A DNA stretch of 64,000 nt from Kitasatospora sp. MAP5-34 (GCF_029894335.1 NZ_JARXZC010000018.1:1-64000); one strand, 5' to 3'. Shown: positions 42,722-51,285, numbered from the stretch's first letter. Notes: generated by a model not told the origin, from the sequence alone. A program made the numbers and translations.

Positions 42722-43885
42722 TTACTTGCCGCTGAGGTGGCGGCCGATGACCAGGCGCTGGATCTGGTTGGTGCCCTCGACGATCTGCAGCACCTTGGCC
42801 TCGCGCATGTACCGCTCGGCCGGGTAGTCCTGGGTGTAGCCGTAGCCGCCGAGGACCTGGACCGCGTCGGTGGTGACCCGCATCGCGGCGTCGGTGCAGA
42901 ACAGCTTCGCCATCGCCGCCTCCTTGGAGAAGGCGATCCCGGCGTCGCGGCGCCGGGCGGCGGCCAGGTAGAGCGCGCGGCCGGCCTCGATCTGGGTCGC
43001 CATGTCGGCGAGCATGAAGGACAGCCCCTGGAAGTCGGCGATCGGCCGGCCGAACTGCTGCCGGGTGCCCGCGTAGTCGACCGCGAGGTCCAACGCCGCC
43101 TGGGCGACACCGATCGCGCAGGCGGCGATGCCCAGGCGGCCCGAGTCGAGCGCGGACAGGGCGATCTGGAATCCCTGGCCCTCGTCGCCCAGCAGCCGGT
43201 CACGGCCGACCCGGACGCCGTCGAAGTTCAGCTGGGCGGTGGGCGAGCTGGTCATGCCCATCTTGTGCTCCGGCGCGGCGGCCGTCAGGCCCTCGCTGTC
43301 CGCCGGGACGAGCAGGCAGCTGATGCCGCGCGAGCCCTCCACACCGGTCCGCACCATCGCGCTGTAGAAGTCGGCGAACCCGCCGTGGGTGATCCACGCC
43401 TTCGTGCCGTTCACCACGTACTCGTCGCCCTGCAGCTCGGCCTTGGTGCGCAGCGCGGCGGCGTCGGAGCCGGACTGCGGCTCGGAGAGGCAGTAGGCGC
43501 CGAGCTGCTCGCCGCTGAGCATGCCGGGCAGCCAGCGGTCCCGCTGCTCGTCGGTCCCGAAGGTCGCCAGCGCGTGGCAGGAGAGCGTGTGCACGCTGAC
43601 CCCGAGGCCGACCGCGAGCCAGCCGGACGCGAGCTCCTCCAGCACCTGCAGGTAGACCTCGTACGGCTGCTCGCCGCCGCCGTACTGCTCCCCGTACGGG
43701 AGCGACAGCAGGCCGGCCTCGCCGATGGTCCGGAAGACCTCGCGGGGGAAGCGTCCGGCCGCCTCGTCCTCGGCGGCGCGCGGGTGCAGTTCACGCTCGA
43801 CCAGGTCACGGGTGAGGCCGAGCAGCGCTCGGGCCTCGTCGCTGGGCAGCTGGCGGTCGACGGGCTTGGCGGGTGCGGGGCTCAT
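42722..43885 (-). CDS. Acyl-CoA dehydrogenase
   Basis: 387 residues from ATG 43883-43885; GAGGAGG lies 12 bases upstream, slightly far. The three-domain fold is clear: an N-terminal helical part with LLSLPYGEQYGGG; the FAD-contact segment YCLSEPQSGSDAAALRTKA and KAWITHGGFAD; and a C-terminal domain with ARRRDAGIAFSKEAAMAKLF, VQVLGGYGYTQDYPAERYMREAKVLQIVEGTNQIQRLVIGR. The Glu of IVEGTNQIQ is the catalytic base of most short- and medium-chain enzymes. It catalyses alpha,beta-desaturation of acyl-CoA with electrons passed to ETF. Chain specificity unknown. Confidence 0.94.
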   Translation of the reverse strand: MSPAPAKPVDRQLPSDEARALLGLTRDLVERELHPRAAEDEAAGRFPREVFRTIGEAGLLSLPYGEQYGGGEQPYEVYLQVLEELASGWLAVGLGVSVHTLSCHALATFGTDEQRDRWLPGMLSGEQLGAYCLSEPQSGSDAAALRTKAELQGDEYVVNGTKAWITHGGFADFYSAMVRTGVEGSRGISCLLVPADSEGLTAAAPEHKMGMTSSPTAQLNFDGVRVGRDRLLGDEGQGFQIALSALDSGRLGIAACAIGVAQAALDLAVDYAGTRQQFGRPIADFQGLSFMLADMATQIEAGRALYLAAARRRDAGIAFSKEAAMAKLFCTDAAMRVTTDAVQVLGGYGYTQDYPAERYMREAKVLQIVEGTNQIQRLVIGRHLSGK

Positions 43886-44113
43886 GAGGGTACGGGCCTC
43901 CTCGATCGGGCGCCGGTCCCTGGGGTGAGCAGGCACGGCACGGCAGTTTCGCCCGACCGGCACCGGATTGCGGTGAACGGTCGTTCACAGGCGTGGCGAT
44001 GCGAGTATGCCTGATGGCGGCCGGTCCGTCACTGGCTCGGTCCGATCATCAGCCGATCTACGGCCGGTCGCCAGTCGGTCGCCGGCCGGGTCGCCGACCG
44101 TAGAGTGGGGCCC

Positions 44114-44761
44114 ATGGTTGATCCGGCAGTGGCCCCGGTGGCTGGTCCGGCAGCTGGTCCGGACGGCTCCGCCGGGCGGACGTACGACGCGCTCGCGGCG
44201 GAGCTGAGCGCGCTGGCGCCGTCCTGCGGGCCGGTGCGGCTGGTCGCGGTGGACGGGCACGCCGGCTCGGGGAAGACCACCTTCGCGGGGCGGCTCGCGG
44301 TCGCGCTCGGCGGGGCGCCGGTGGTGCACCTGGACGATCTCGCCACCCACGCCGAGCCGTTCGGCTGGGTCGGGCGGCTGCGCGCGCAGGTGCTGGAGCC
44401 GCTGGCGCGCGGCGAGCAGGCCCGGCACCGGGTGTACGACTGGACTTCGCGGCGCTTCGACACCGAACGGGCGGTGCCCGCCGCCCCCGTGGTGCTGGTC
44501 GAGGGGGTCGGCGCCGGGCGGCGGGAGCTGCGGCCATGGCTGGCGCGGCTGATCTGGATGGAGCTGGACGCACCCGAGGCGCGGGCCCGTGGCGAACGGC
44601 GCGACGGCCCGGAGCTGGCGGAGTTCTGGGCCGGCTGGGCGCGCGCCGAGCGGGCCCACTTCCTGACCGATCCGAGCCGCCCGTCGGCCGATCTACGAGT
44701 TGACGGAGTGACAGGAGACGTCATCCTCCGCCGACCTGGCGAAGTAGCGCCGCACCCTTGA
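44114..44761 (+). CDS. Uridine kinase-like P-loop kinase
   Basis: 215 residues from ATG 44114; a GTG three codons earlier is an alternative. The P-loop is AVDGHAGSGKTTFAGRLAVAL. Strand 2 gives VVHLDDLATHAEPFGW, and the Walker B-like strand is PVVLVEGVGAGRRELRPWL. The layout matches the small uridine/cytidine-kinase-like proteins of actinobacteria. The lid is short (RARGERRDGPELAEFWAGWARAE). Substrate could be a nucleoside or another small alcohol. Its 3' end overlaps a 37-codon minus-strand ORF by 41 bases. Confidence 0.86.
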   Translation: MVDPAVAPVAGPAAGPDGSAGRTYDALAAELSALAPSCGPVRLVAVDGHAGSGKTTFAGRLAVALGGAPVVHLDDLATHAEPFGWVGRLRAQVLEPLARGEQARHRVYDWTSRRFDTERAVPAAPVVLVEGVGAGRRELRPWLARLIWMELDAPEARARGERRDGPELAEFWAGWARAERAHFLTDPSRPSADLRVDGVTGDVILRRPGEVAPHP

Positions 44762-44834
44762 CCAGGGTTGTCGTGAAGAAATAGGTTCTGCACGTCACGA
44801 GATTCGTTGATCTCGTAACCACCAGACACGGCAT
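44721..44834 (-). CDS. 37-residue small ORF overlapping the kinase 3' end
   Basis: ATG 44832-44834 is preceded by GGAAGGAG at a 6-base spacing, an excellent ribosome binding site. The peptide starts MPCLVVTRSTNLVTCRTYFF and continues with a Thr-rich, hydrophobic, basic part ending in a glycine run (QVGGG). It has two cysteines and no acidic residue. The first 73 bases of the ORF lie in the gap after the kinase and the rest is antisense to the kinase end. Upstream on its strand is a 9-bp hairpin (44862-44892). I do not recognise it. The strong binding site and non-random composition argue for translation, but comparative evidence is lacking. Confidence 0.5.
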   Translation of the reverse strand: MPCLVVTRSTNLVTCRTYFFTTTLVKGAALLRQVGGG

Positions 44835-44861
44835 CTTCGACTCCTTCCCCCGTGAGCCGAA

Positions 44862-44892
44862 GGTGCCGTTCTGCGTTCCCGGCAACGGCACC
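44862..44892 (-). other. 9-bp hairpin in the leader of the 37-codon ORF
   Basis: GGTGCCGTT (44862-44870) pairs perfectly with AACGGCACC (44884-44892) around 13 bases. It lies 28 bases upstream of the small ORF's start on the minus strand. There is also weak pairing of CCTTC with the GAAGG of the binding site. It could be a leader structure of the small ORF or a late terminator for the plus-strand kinase. Confidence 0.5.
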
Positions 44893-45044
44893 GCGCTCGG
44901 CCGGAACGCCAACAACCCGCCAGGCGCTTTGATTTGGCCTCGCGCGGCACCCTTCCGGATCAGCCCGGCACCGGTACGATTCCTGTCAGGCGCTGTTGTC
45001 GAACGAGTTCGGCCGGTCCTCGAAACACACACCGGGGGGCGTGA

Positions 45045-47111
45045 GTGGCGATGGAGAGTCCCAGTACGACCGGGTCGAACAGGCTGGCCGACCGTGCCTG
45101 GCTGCGCGCGATGGACGCCTACGCGGCGGGTGCGTACGCGCGGGCCGAGGAGGAGTTCCGCGCGGCCGTCCAGCTCGACCCCGGGATGGCCGACGGCTGG
45201 CTGGGGCTGCACGCGCTGCGCTGCGACACCGCCGGTGCGCTGCTGGCGATGTACCGGCACCAGAATCGTTTCGGCGAGCAGCGGGCCCGGCACCGGCGGC
45301 CGCTCAGTTCCTGGTACTGGCTGGGCTGGTGGGTTCAGCCGGTGCTGGAGGACAGCCGTGACCTGACGCTGGCCCACGCCTCGCACTGGCTCGACGGCCG
45401 GCACCTGACCGAGCTGGACCGCGCGCTCGCCGAGTGCCCGCCCGCCGACCAGGACCCTTCCGTCCGCTTCCTGCACGCCTGCCGCTCCTACCTGCTGAAG
45501 GACTGGGAGCAGCTGATCCGGGACACCGACCGGCTGCTCGACGACCCACTGCTGGGCATCGAGGCGGGACTGTTCGGCGGCATGGCCCGGGTCCGGCTGG
45601 ACATGTGCGCCCAGGCCCAACGCCCGCTGGCCGCCTCGCTGGCCCGCTGCCGCTCCGAGCAGCCGCAGCGCAAGGAGCTGCGCTACTGGCTGGCCCGCGC
45701 CTACGAGGGCGCCGGGCGCAGCGCGGCCGCACTGCCGCTGTACCGGGCGGTACACCGGGCCGACCCGGCGTTCATGGACACCGCCGCCCGGCTCGCGGCG
45801 ATCTCCACCGAGGACGGGGTGATGGACGGCCTGTTGCTCGCCGAGGACCCGGACGACGACGGCTCCGTACCTGAACTGCTGCTCCCCGGGGCTGACTTCG
45901 ATCCCGACCGGAACGGCGAGGACGACGACCGGGACTCCGGCTCCGACTTCGACGTGCAGGACGACCAGGGTTACGAGCCGGGTTACCAGCAGGGCTTCGA
46001 GCAGGAGTACGGGCAGGGGTACGACCCCGGCTACGATCCCGGTGGTGCGGGCGACCGCCGGACGGGCTACCAGTCGTACTACCCGGCGGAGGAGCGGACC
46101 GAGCCGCTGGACTCGCCCGCGCCCCGGGCGGCCGCCGAACGCTCCGGGGCGACGGCCGGACAGCCGGCCGCCGGGCTGCCGGTGCCGGGCGCCCGGGCCG
46201 GCGGCGAGCCCGCTCCGCTGACCGCCGTGCCCGCCGGACTCGACCGGGTGCGCGGCCGGAAGGGGCTGGAGGCCGCCCTGAGCGAGCTGGAGCAGATGGT
46301 CGGGCTCGACCCCGTGAAACGCCAGGTCCGGGCGCTGTCGGCGCAGTTGCGGATGTCCCGGCTGCGGGCCGACCAGGGGCTGCCGGTGCAGCCGCCGAAG
46401 CGGCACTTCGTCTTCTCCGGCCCGTCCGGCACCGGCAAGACCACCGTCGCACGGATCCTCGGGCAGGTCTTCCACGCCCTCGGGCTGCTCTCCGGCGACC
46501 ACCTGGTGGAGGCCCAACGAGCCGACCTGGTCGGCGAGTTCCTCGGCCAGACGGCGGTGAAGGCGAACGAGCTGATCGACTCCGCGCTGGACGGGGTGCT
46601 CTTCATCGACGAGGCGTACAGCCTCTCCAACTCCGGCTACAGCAAGGGCGACGCGTACGGGGACGAGGCACTCCAGGTGCTGCTGAAGCGGGCCGAGGAC
46701 AACCGGGACCGGCTGGTGGTGATCCTGGCCGGCTACCCCGAGGGGATGAACCGGCTGCTGGCCACCAACCCCGGCCTCAACTCCCGCTTCACCACCCGGG
46801 TGGACTTCCCCAGTTACCGGCCCGCCGAACTCACCGCGATCGGCCGCACCCTGGCCTCCGGCGGCGGGGACGGCTGGGACGAGGACGCGGCCGACGAGCT
46901 CGCCAGCATCTGCGCCCACGTGGTCGGCGAGGGCTGGATCGACGAACTGGGCAACGCGCGCTTCATCCGGACCCTCTACGAGAAGTCCTGCGCCTACCGG
47001 GACCTACGACTCTCCACCCTGCGCCAACTCCCCACCCGGGAGGACCTGTCGACCCTGCGGCTGCCCGACCTCGTCCAGGCGTACGGCGAGCTGATCGACG
47101 GCCGGGCCTGA
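45045..47111 (+). CDS. EccA-like AAA+ ATPase with TPR N-terminus (type VII secretion-type)
   Basis: 688 residues from GTG 45045, five bases after a GGGGGG run; an ATG two codons later is possible. The first 270 residues are TPR-like helices. A disordered linker follows, rich in Asp, Tyr, Gly and Pro (GYEPGYQQGFEQEYGQGY). The CbxX/CfxQ-type AAA+ domain has Walker A FSGPSGTGKTTVARIL, Walker B GVLFIDEAYSL, sensor 1 VVILAGYPEGM and the arginine finger region NPGLNSRFTTRVDF. This is the EccA layout of ESX secretion systems. No EsxA/B, EccB-E or MycP gene is in the window, so it is an orphan here. It may act with a distant ESX locus or as an independent AAA+ chaperone. Confidence 0.87.
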   Translation: MAMESPSTTGSNRLADRAWLRAMDAYAAGAYARAEEEFRAAVQLDPGMADGWLGLHALRCDTAGALLAMYRHQNRFGEQRARHRRPLSSWYWLGWWVQPVLEDSRDLTLAHASHWLDGRHLTELDRALAECPPADQDPSVRFLHACRSYLLKDWEQLIRDTDRLLDDPLLGIEAGLFGGMARVRLDMCAQAQRPLAASLARCRSEQPQRKELRYWLARAYEGAGRSAAALPLYRAVHRADPAFMDTAARLAAISTEDGVMDGLLLAEDPDDDGSVPELLLPGADFDPDRNGEDDDRDSGSDFDVQDDQGYEPGYQQGFEQEYGQGYDPGYDPGGAGDRRTGYQSYYPAEERTEPLDSPAPRAAAERSGATAGQPAAGLPVPGARAGGEPAPLTAVPAGLDRVRGRKGLEAALSELEQMVGLDPVKRQVRALSAQLRMSRLRADQGLPVQPPKRHFVFSGPSGTGKTTVARILGQVFHALGLLSGDHLVEAQRADLVGEFLGQTAVKANELIDSALDGVLFIDEAYSLSNSGYSKGDAYGDEALQVLLKRAEDNRDRLVVILAGYPEGMNRLLATNPGLNSRFTTRVDFPSYRPAELTAIGRTLASGGGDGWDEDAADELASICAHVVGEGWIDELGNARFIRTLYEKSCAYRDLRLSTLRQLPTREDLSTLRLPDLVQAYGELIDGRA

Positions 47112-47147
47112 GGCGACCCCGGGCCCTGCCTGATCAACTGCGCGCGG

Positions 47148-48194
47148 TCAGCTGCGCGCGGCTTCGCGGTGGTCCGGGTCGTGCATCTCGCCGACCAGTT
47201 CCTCCAGGACGTCCTCCAGGGCCACCAGGCCGAGCTGGCGGCCGTCCTGGTCGACCACGGCCGCCAGGTGGGCGGCGGCCCTGCGCATGGCGCCGAGCGC
47301 GTCGTCCAGCGGCAGGGTGCCCCGCAGGACGGTGACCGGGCGCCAGAGCCGGGCCGGGACGGGGGCGGACGGGTCGTCGACGTCGAGGATGTCCTTGACG
47401 TGCAGGTAGCCGAGCACGGTGCCGTCGGGGCCGACCACCGGGAAGCGTGAGAAGCCGGTCCGGACGGCCAGCCGCTCTATCTCCCGGGCGGTCACCGAGC
47501 TGTCGACGGTGACCAGTTGGCCGGCCGGGAGCAGCACGTCGGTGACCGGTCGGCGGCCGAGTTCCAACGCGTCCTCCAAACGTTCCTGGCGGCCCTCGTC
47601 GAGCAGCCCGGCCGCGTGCGAGTCCGCGAGCAGGTGGAGCAGCTGCTCGTCGGTGAACACGGACTCGACCTCGTCCTTGGGCTCCACCCCGAAGAGCCGC
47701 AGGACGCCGTTGGCGAAGGCGTTCAGGGCCCGGATCACCGGCGCGAGCAGCCGGGCCAGCCGGGCCAGCGGCGGGCCGAGCCAGAGCGCGGCCTTCTCGG
47801 GGCCGGCCAGCGCGATGTTCTTCGGCAGCATCTCGCCGATCACCATGTGCAGGAAGACCACCAGGGCCAGCGCCAGCGCGTAGCCGATCGGGTGGATCAG
47901 CGCATCGGGGATCCCGATCGCGCCGAACGGGCCTTCCAGCAGCTGGGCGATGGTCGGCTCGGCGAGCGCGCCCAGCAGCAACGAGCAGACGGTGATGCCC
48001 AGTTGGGCGGCGGCCAGCATCGCGGAGACGTTCGAGAGCGCGTGCAGCACCGTCCGGGCGCGCCGGTCACCGGCTTCGGCGAGCGGCTCGATCTGGCTGC
48101 GGCGCACCGAGATCACCGCGAACTCCGCACCGACGAAGAAGCCGTTGCCGAGCAGCAGCAGGAGCGCGGCGGCGAGTTGGAGTGCGGTGGTCAT
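47148..48194 (-). CDS. CNNM/CBS-domain membrane protein 2 (hemolysin-C-like)
   Basis: 348 residues from ATG 48192-48194, overlapping the stop of the upstream gene as ATGA. The N-terminal CNNM transmembrane domain has LAAALLLLLGNGFFVGAEFAVISVRRSQIEPLA, then LGITVCSLLLGALAEP and HMVIGEMLPKNIALAGPE (the conserved GE-xPK motif). A CBS pair follows (VTDVLLPAGQLVTVDSSVTAREIERLAVRTGFSRFPVVG, VVDQDGRQLGLVALEDVLEELVGEM). Unlike its partner it lacks the C-terminal CorC domain. These proteins are linked to magnesium and other divalent-ion export or homeostasis. The pair are probably cotranslated and may form a heterodimer. Confidence 0.92.
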   Translation of the reverse strand: MTTALQLAAALLLLLGNGFFVGAEFAVISVRRSQIEPLAEAGDRRARTVLHALSNVSAMLAAAQLGITVCSLLLGALAEPTIAQLLEGPFGAIGIPDALIHPIGYALALALVVFLHMVIGEMLPKNIALAGPEKAALWLGPPLARLARLLAPVIRALNAFANGVLRLFGVEPKDEVESVFTDEQLLHLLADSHAAGLLDEGRQERLEDALELGRRPVTDVLLPAGQLVTVDSSVTAREIERLAVRTGFSRFPVVGPDGTVLGYLHVKDILDVDDPSAPVPARLWRPVTVLRGTLPLDDALGAMRRAAAHLAAVVDQDGRQLGLVALEDVLEELVGEMHDPDHREAARS

Positions 48195-49633
48195 CGGGTC
48201 TCGTTCTCGTCGTGCTCGTCGTGCGCGAAGCGGTCGTGGGCGCGATCATGGCTGCGGTCGTTGGCGCGGTCGTTCGCGCGGTCGTGGCCTCGGTTGCGGG
48301 CGCCGTGCCGCGTCCCGGGCTCGGCGGGGTGCTCGACGCGTTGGATCAGCACCCGGCTGGTGCGGTGGCGCTCGACGGCGAGCACGGTGAACCGCCAGCC
48401 CGGGAGTGCGGCCTGCTCGCCCGGAGCGGGGAGTTTGCCGAGCAGGTCGGCCAGCAGGCCAGCCAGGGTCTCGTACGGCCCCTCGGGGGCCAGCAGGCCG
48501 ATCGTCTCCAGCTGGTCGGTCCTGGCCCGGCCGTCGGCTTCCCAGGCCGGCAGGCCGTCGACGGGCGGGAGCGCGTGCAACTCGGGGGTGTCGGCGGGGT
48601 CGTGCTCGTCCTGCACCTCGCCGACGATCTCCTCGACGATGTCCTCCAGCGTGACCACCCCGGCGGTGCCGCCGTACTCGTCGACCACGATCGCCATCGG
48701 CTGCGCGCGGCGCAGGCGGTCGAGCAGCCGCTCGGCGGGCAGCGACTCGGGCACCAGCAGCGGGGCGGCGGCGAGTTCGGCGACCCGGGTGACCGTCCGG
48801 CGCTCGGCGGGGACGGCGAGGGCGTCCTTGAGGGTGACGGTGCCGGTGACCTCGTCCAGGCTGTGCCCGTACACCGGGAAGCGGGAGAGGCCGGTGGCCC
48901 GGGTGAGGTTGAGCACGTCGGCGGCGCTGGCGTCGCGCCGGAGCGCGACGACGTCGACGCGCGGGGTCATCACGCTCTCGGCGGTCAGCTCGCCGAGGCC
49001 GAGCGTCCTGACGAAGAGCGTCGCGGACTCCTCGTCCATCACCCCGGCCCGGGCGGAGTGCCTTGCCAGCGAGACCAGTTCGGCGGGCGTACGGGCCTGG
49101 TCCAGCTCCTCGGCGGGCTCCATGCCGAGCGCCCGGACCAGCCGGTTCGCGGTGCCGTTCAGGAAGGTGATCAGCGGGCGGCAGACCGTCGAGAACGCGC
49201 GCTGCGGCGCGACCACGGCCCGGGCCACCTGGAGCGGCCGGGAGATCGCCCAGTTCTTCGGGACCAGCTCGCCGATCACCATCTGCAGCACGGTGGCGAG
49301 CACCATGCCGACCAGCACCGCGACGCCGGTCGCGGCGGACGCGGGCACCCCGGCCGCAGTGGCCACCGGGCTGAGCAGGACGGAGAGCGCGGGCGCGGCG
49401 AGCATGCCGACCACCAGCGAGGTGACGGTGATGCCGAGCTGGGCGCCGGAGAGCTGGAAGGAGAGCTGCCGCAGCGCCTTGCCGACGTTCGCCGCCTTCC
49501 GGTCACCGGCTGCGGCCGTGCGCCGGACGGCGCCGCGATCCACGGTGATGAGGGCGAACTCGGCGGCCACGAAGAGACCGTTGGCGAGGATGAGCAGCAG
49601 GGCCGCGAACAGCAGCAGCCAGGCGGTGATCAC
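48191..49633 (-). CDS. CNNM/CBS/CorC-domain membrane protein 1
   Basis: 480 residues if started at GTG 49631-49633 (VITAWLLLFAALLL), which follows AGGCGG; the frame stays open to 49714. CNNM domain: LILANGLFVAAEFALITVDR, LGITVTSLVVGMLAAPAL, MVIGELVPKNWAISRP. CBS pair: ESVMTPRVDVVALRRDASAADVLNLTRATGLSRFPVYG and PMAIVVDEYGGTAGVVTLEDIVEEIVGEVQDEHD. A CorC/HlyC domain ends the fold (ALPGWRFTVLAVERHRTSRVLIQRVE). The last 35 residues are an unusual tail of repeated DRA/DRS units rich in His, Asp and Arg (HDRANDRANDRSHDRAHDRF). Role: divalent-metal efflux or homeostasis. It is translationally coupled to the downstream paralogue. Confidence 0.92.
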   Translation of the reverse strand: MITAWLLLFAALLLILANGLFVAAEFALITVDRGAVRRTAAAGDRKAANVGKALRQLSFQLSGAQLGITVTSLVVGMLAAPALSVLLSPVATAAGVPASAATGVAVLVGMVLATVLQMVIGELVPKNWAISRPLQVARAVVAPQRAFSTVCRPLITFLNGTANRLVRALGMEPAEELDQARTPAELVSLARHSARAGVMDEESATLFVRTLGLGELTAESVMTPRVDVVALRRDASAADVLNLTRATGLSRFPVYGHSLDEVTGTVTLKDALAVPAERRTVTRVAELAAAPLLVPESLPAERLLDRLRRAQPMAIVVDEYGGTAGVVTLEDIVEEIVGEVQDEHDPADTPELHALPPVDGLPAWEADGRARTDQLETIGLLAPEGPYETLAGLLADLLGKLPAPGEQAALPGWRFTVLAVERHRTSRVLIQRVEHPAEPGTRHGARNRGHDRANDRANDRSHDRAHDRFAHDEHDENETR

Positions 49634-49867
49634 GGAGCCGCCTGCCTTCCGGTGCGGGGAAGCGAGACGGCGTGGGTACCACCGGACGGATCGTCCATCG
49701 AGGGGAGGTGTCACTCCTCAGGTCGCGGGCGGGCAGGTCCCGGGCGCGCCGGGTCCAGCCGGGGCTTTGCACCGGCTTTACCAGACTAGACGATACCCGT
49801 ACGAGCACCGCCAACCCGTTCGATCCGTGTCCCTGCGGCCCGCAGCGGACGTCAGCCCACGAGGACG

Positions 49868-50308
49868 TCAGCTCACCGGGACGTGACCGTCCACGAAATC
49901 GCGCAGCGCGCGGGCCGCCCGGATCGCCTGCTCGCGTCCGCCGCCGGGCTGGATGCCGACGGCGGCCAGCGCCGTGCCGTCCGCGAGGTCGAGGGTGACC
50001 CAGGGGTCGCCCTGGCGGAAGTTCACCCGGACGATCTCCGCCCAGGCCAGCCGACGGGTCCGGACGAAGTTGACCACCGTCACACCCTCGGCGTCGGCGC
50101 TGACCCGGGGCCGGGCCAGCATCAGGCCGAGCGAGCCGAAGACCAGGCCGCTGAGGACCATCGCGAGACGGTCGTTGAGCTGCCAGTTGGCGGGCAGCGC
50201 GAACGCGATCACGGTGAAGACCGTCACCAGGACGGCGCTGAGCGACAGCAGCACGCCACGGTTGCGGCGCGGGGCCCAGGTGACCGGGAGCTGGACGGGG
50301 GTGGACAC
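49868..50308 (-). CDS. PH-domain membrane protein downstream of hisG
   Basis: 146 residues from GTG 50306-50308 with GGAG 7 bases upstream; a longer frame is open but unsupported. Two hydrophobic segments (GVLLSLSAVLVTVFTVIAFALP and LAMVLSGLVFGSLGLMLA) precede a small PH-like beta domain (VSADAEGVTVVNFVRTRRLAWAEIVRVNFRQGDPWVTLDLADGTALAAVGIQ). This is the bacterial PH6-type layout common beside hisG in streptomycetes. An intrinsic terminator with seven T residues ends hisG just before its start codon, so expression needs read-through or a promoter inside the terminator region. Function unknown. Confidence 0.82.
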   Translation of the reverse strand: MSTPVQLPVTWAPRRNRGVLLSLSAVLVTVFTVIAFALPANWQLNDRLAMVLSGLVFGSLGLMLARPRVSADAEGVTVVNFVRTRRLAWAEIVRVNFRQGDPWVTLDLADGTALAAVGIQPGGGREQAIRAARALRDFVDGHVPVS

Positions 50309-50319
50309 GGCGGGACTCC

Positions 50320-50355
50320 AAAAAAAGCGGGCGGAGGCCGCTGAGGCCCCCGCCC
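50320..50355 (-). terminator. Intrinsic terminator after hisG (stem plus seven T)
   Basis: On the minus strand GGGCGGGGGCC pairs with GGCCTCCGCCC (plus-strand 50345-50355 and 50329-50339; one G-T pair) around a 5-base loop. It is followed by GC and seven T residues (plus-strand A at 50320-50326). It starts 12 bases after the hisG stop. Such a T-tract is rare in this GC-rich genome. Confidence 0.92.
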
Positions 50356-50367
50356 GGCAGAGCGGAT

Positions 50368-51216
50368 CTAGAGGCGGCAGGCGTGGATGTTGGTGACCAG
50401 GATGGCCCGGGCGCCGATGCCCCACAGGTCGTCCATGATCCGCTGCGCCTCCTTGCGGAGCACCATCGAGCGGACGGCCACCCAGCCCTCGGTGTGCAGT
50501 GGGGAGACGGTCGGCGACTCCAGGCCCGGGGTGAGCGCCACGGCGGCGTTCACGCTCTCGGCCCGGATGTCGTAGTCCATCAGCACGTAGCGGCGGGCCA
50601 CCAGCACGCCCTGCAGCCGGCGCAGGAACTGCTCGACACCCGTGTCCTCGCCCGCGCCCTTGGGGCGGATGACGACCGCGTCCGAGATCAGGATCGGCTC
50701 GCCGAAGATCTCCAGACCGGCGTTGCGCAGGCTGGTGCCCGTCTCCACCACGTCCGCGATCACGTCGGCGACGCCGAGCTGCACGGCGGTCTCGACCGCG
50801 CCGTCCAGCTTGGTGACCGTCGCCTTGACGCCCTGCTCGGCGAGGTGCTGCTCGACCAGCCCGGTGTAGGAGGTGGCGATCCGCAGCCCCTCCAGCCCCT
50901 GGACGTCCGAGACCAGCGCCCCGACCGGGCGGGCGAACCGGAAGGTCGAGCCGCCGAAGCCGAGCGCGAGCACCTCCTCGGCGTCGGACGCCGAGTCCAG
51001 CAGCAGGTCACGGCCGGTGATGCCGATGTCCAGGCGGCCGGAGCCGACGTACACGGCGATGTCGCGCGGGCGGAGGAAGAAGAACTCGACCTGGTTCTCC
51101 GGGTCGACCAGCACCAGTTCCTTCGGGTCCTTGCGCTGCCGGTAGCCGGCCTCATGGAGCATCTCCGCCGCGGGACCCGAGAGCGAACCCTTGTTGGGGA
51201 CGGCGATGCGCAGCAT
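50368..51216 (-). CDS. hisG: ATP phosphoribosyltransferase
   Basis: 282 residues from ATG 51214-51216 (MLRIAVPNKGSLSG), with AAGGA 10 bases upstream; a GTG six codons earlier is possible. The family marks are complete: IAVPNKGSLSGPA, YVGSGRLDIGITGRDLL, GLRIATSYTGLVEQHL, VTKLDGAVETAVQLGVADVIADVVETGTSLRNAGL. The C-terminal regulatory domain ends in GARAILVTNIHACRL. It is the long form, which carries the histidine-feedback domain. HisG makes phosphoribosyl-ATP, the first step of histidine synthesis. hisE precedes it by 69 bp, so steps one and two are side by side, downstream of the riboflavin genes. Confidence 0.96.
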   Translation of the reverse strand: MLRIAVPNKGSLSGPAAEMLHEAGYRQRKDPKELVLVDPENQVEFFFLRPRDIAVYVGSGRLDIGITGRDLLLDSASDAEEVLALGFGGSTFRFARPVGALVSDVQGLEGLRIATSYTGLVEQHLAEQGVKATVTKLDGAVETAVQLGVADVIADVVETGTSLRNAGLEIFGEPILISDAVVIRPKGAGEDTGVEQFLRRLQGVLVARRYVLMDYDIRAESVNAAVALTPGLESPTVSPLHTEGWVAVRSMVLRKEAQRIMDDLWGIGARAILVTNIHACRL

Positions 51217-51285
51217 GAGAGGTGAATCCTTCACGGTGGTAGGGGTTCTGGCGTTACGGGAGTGCGGGCTCAGAGAGGTACGGGC

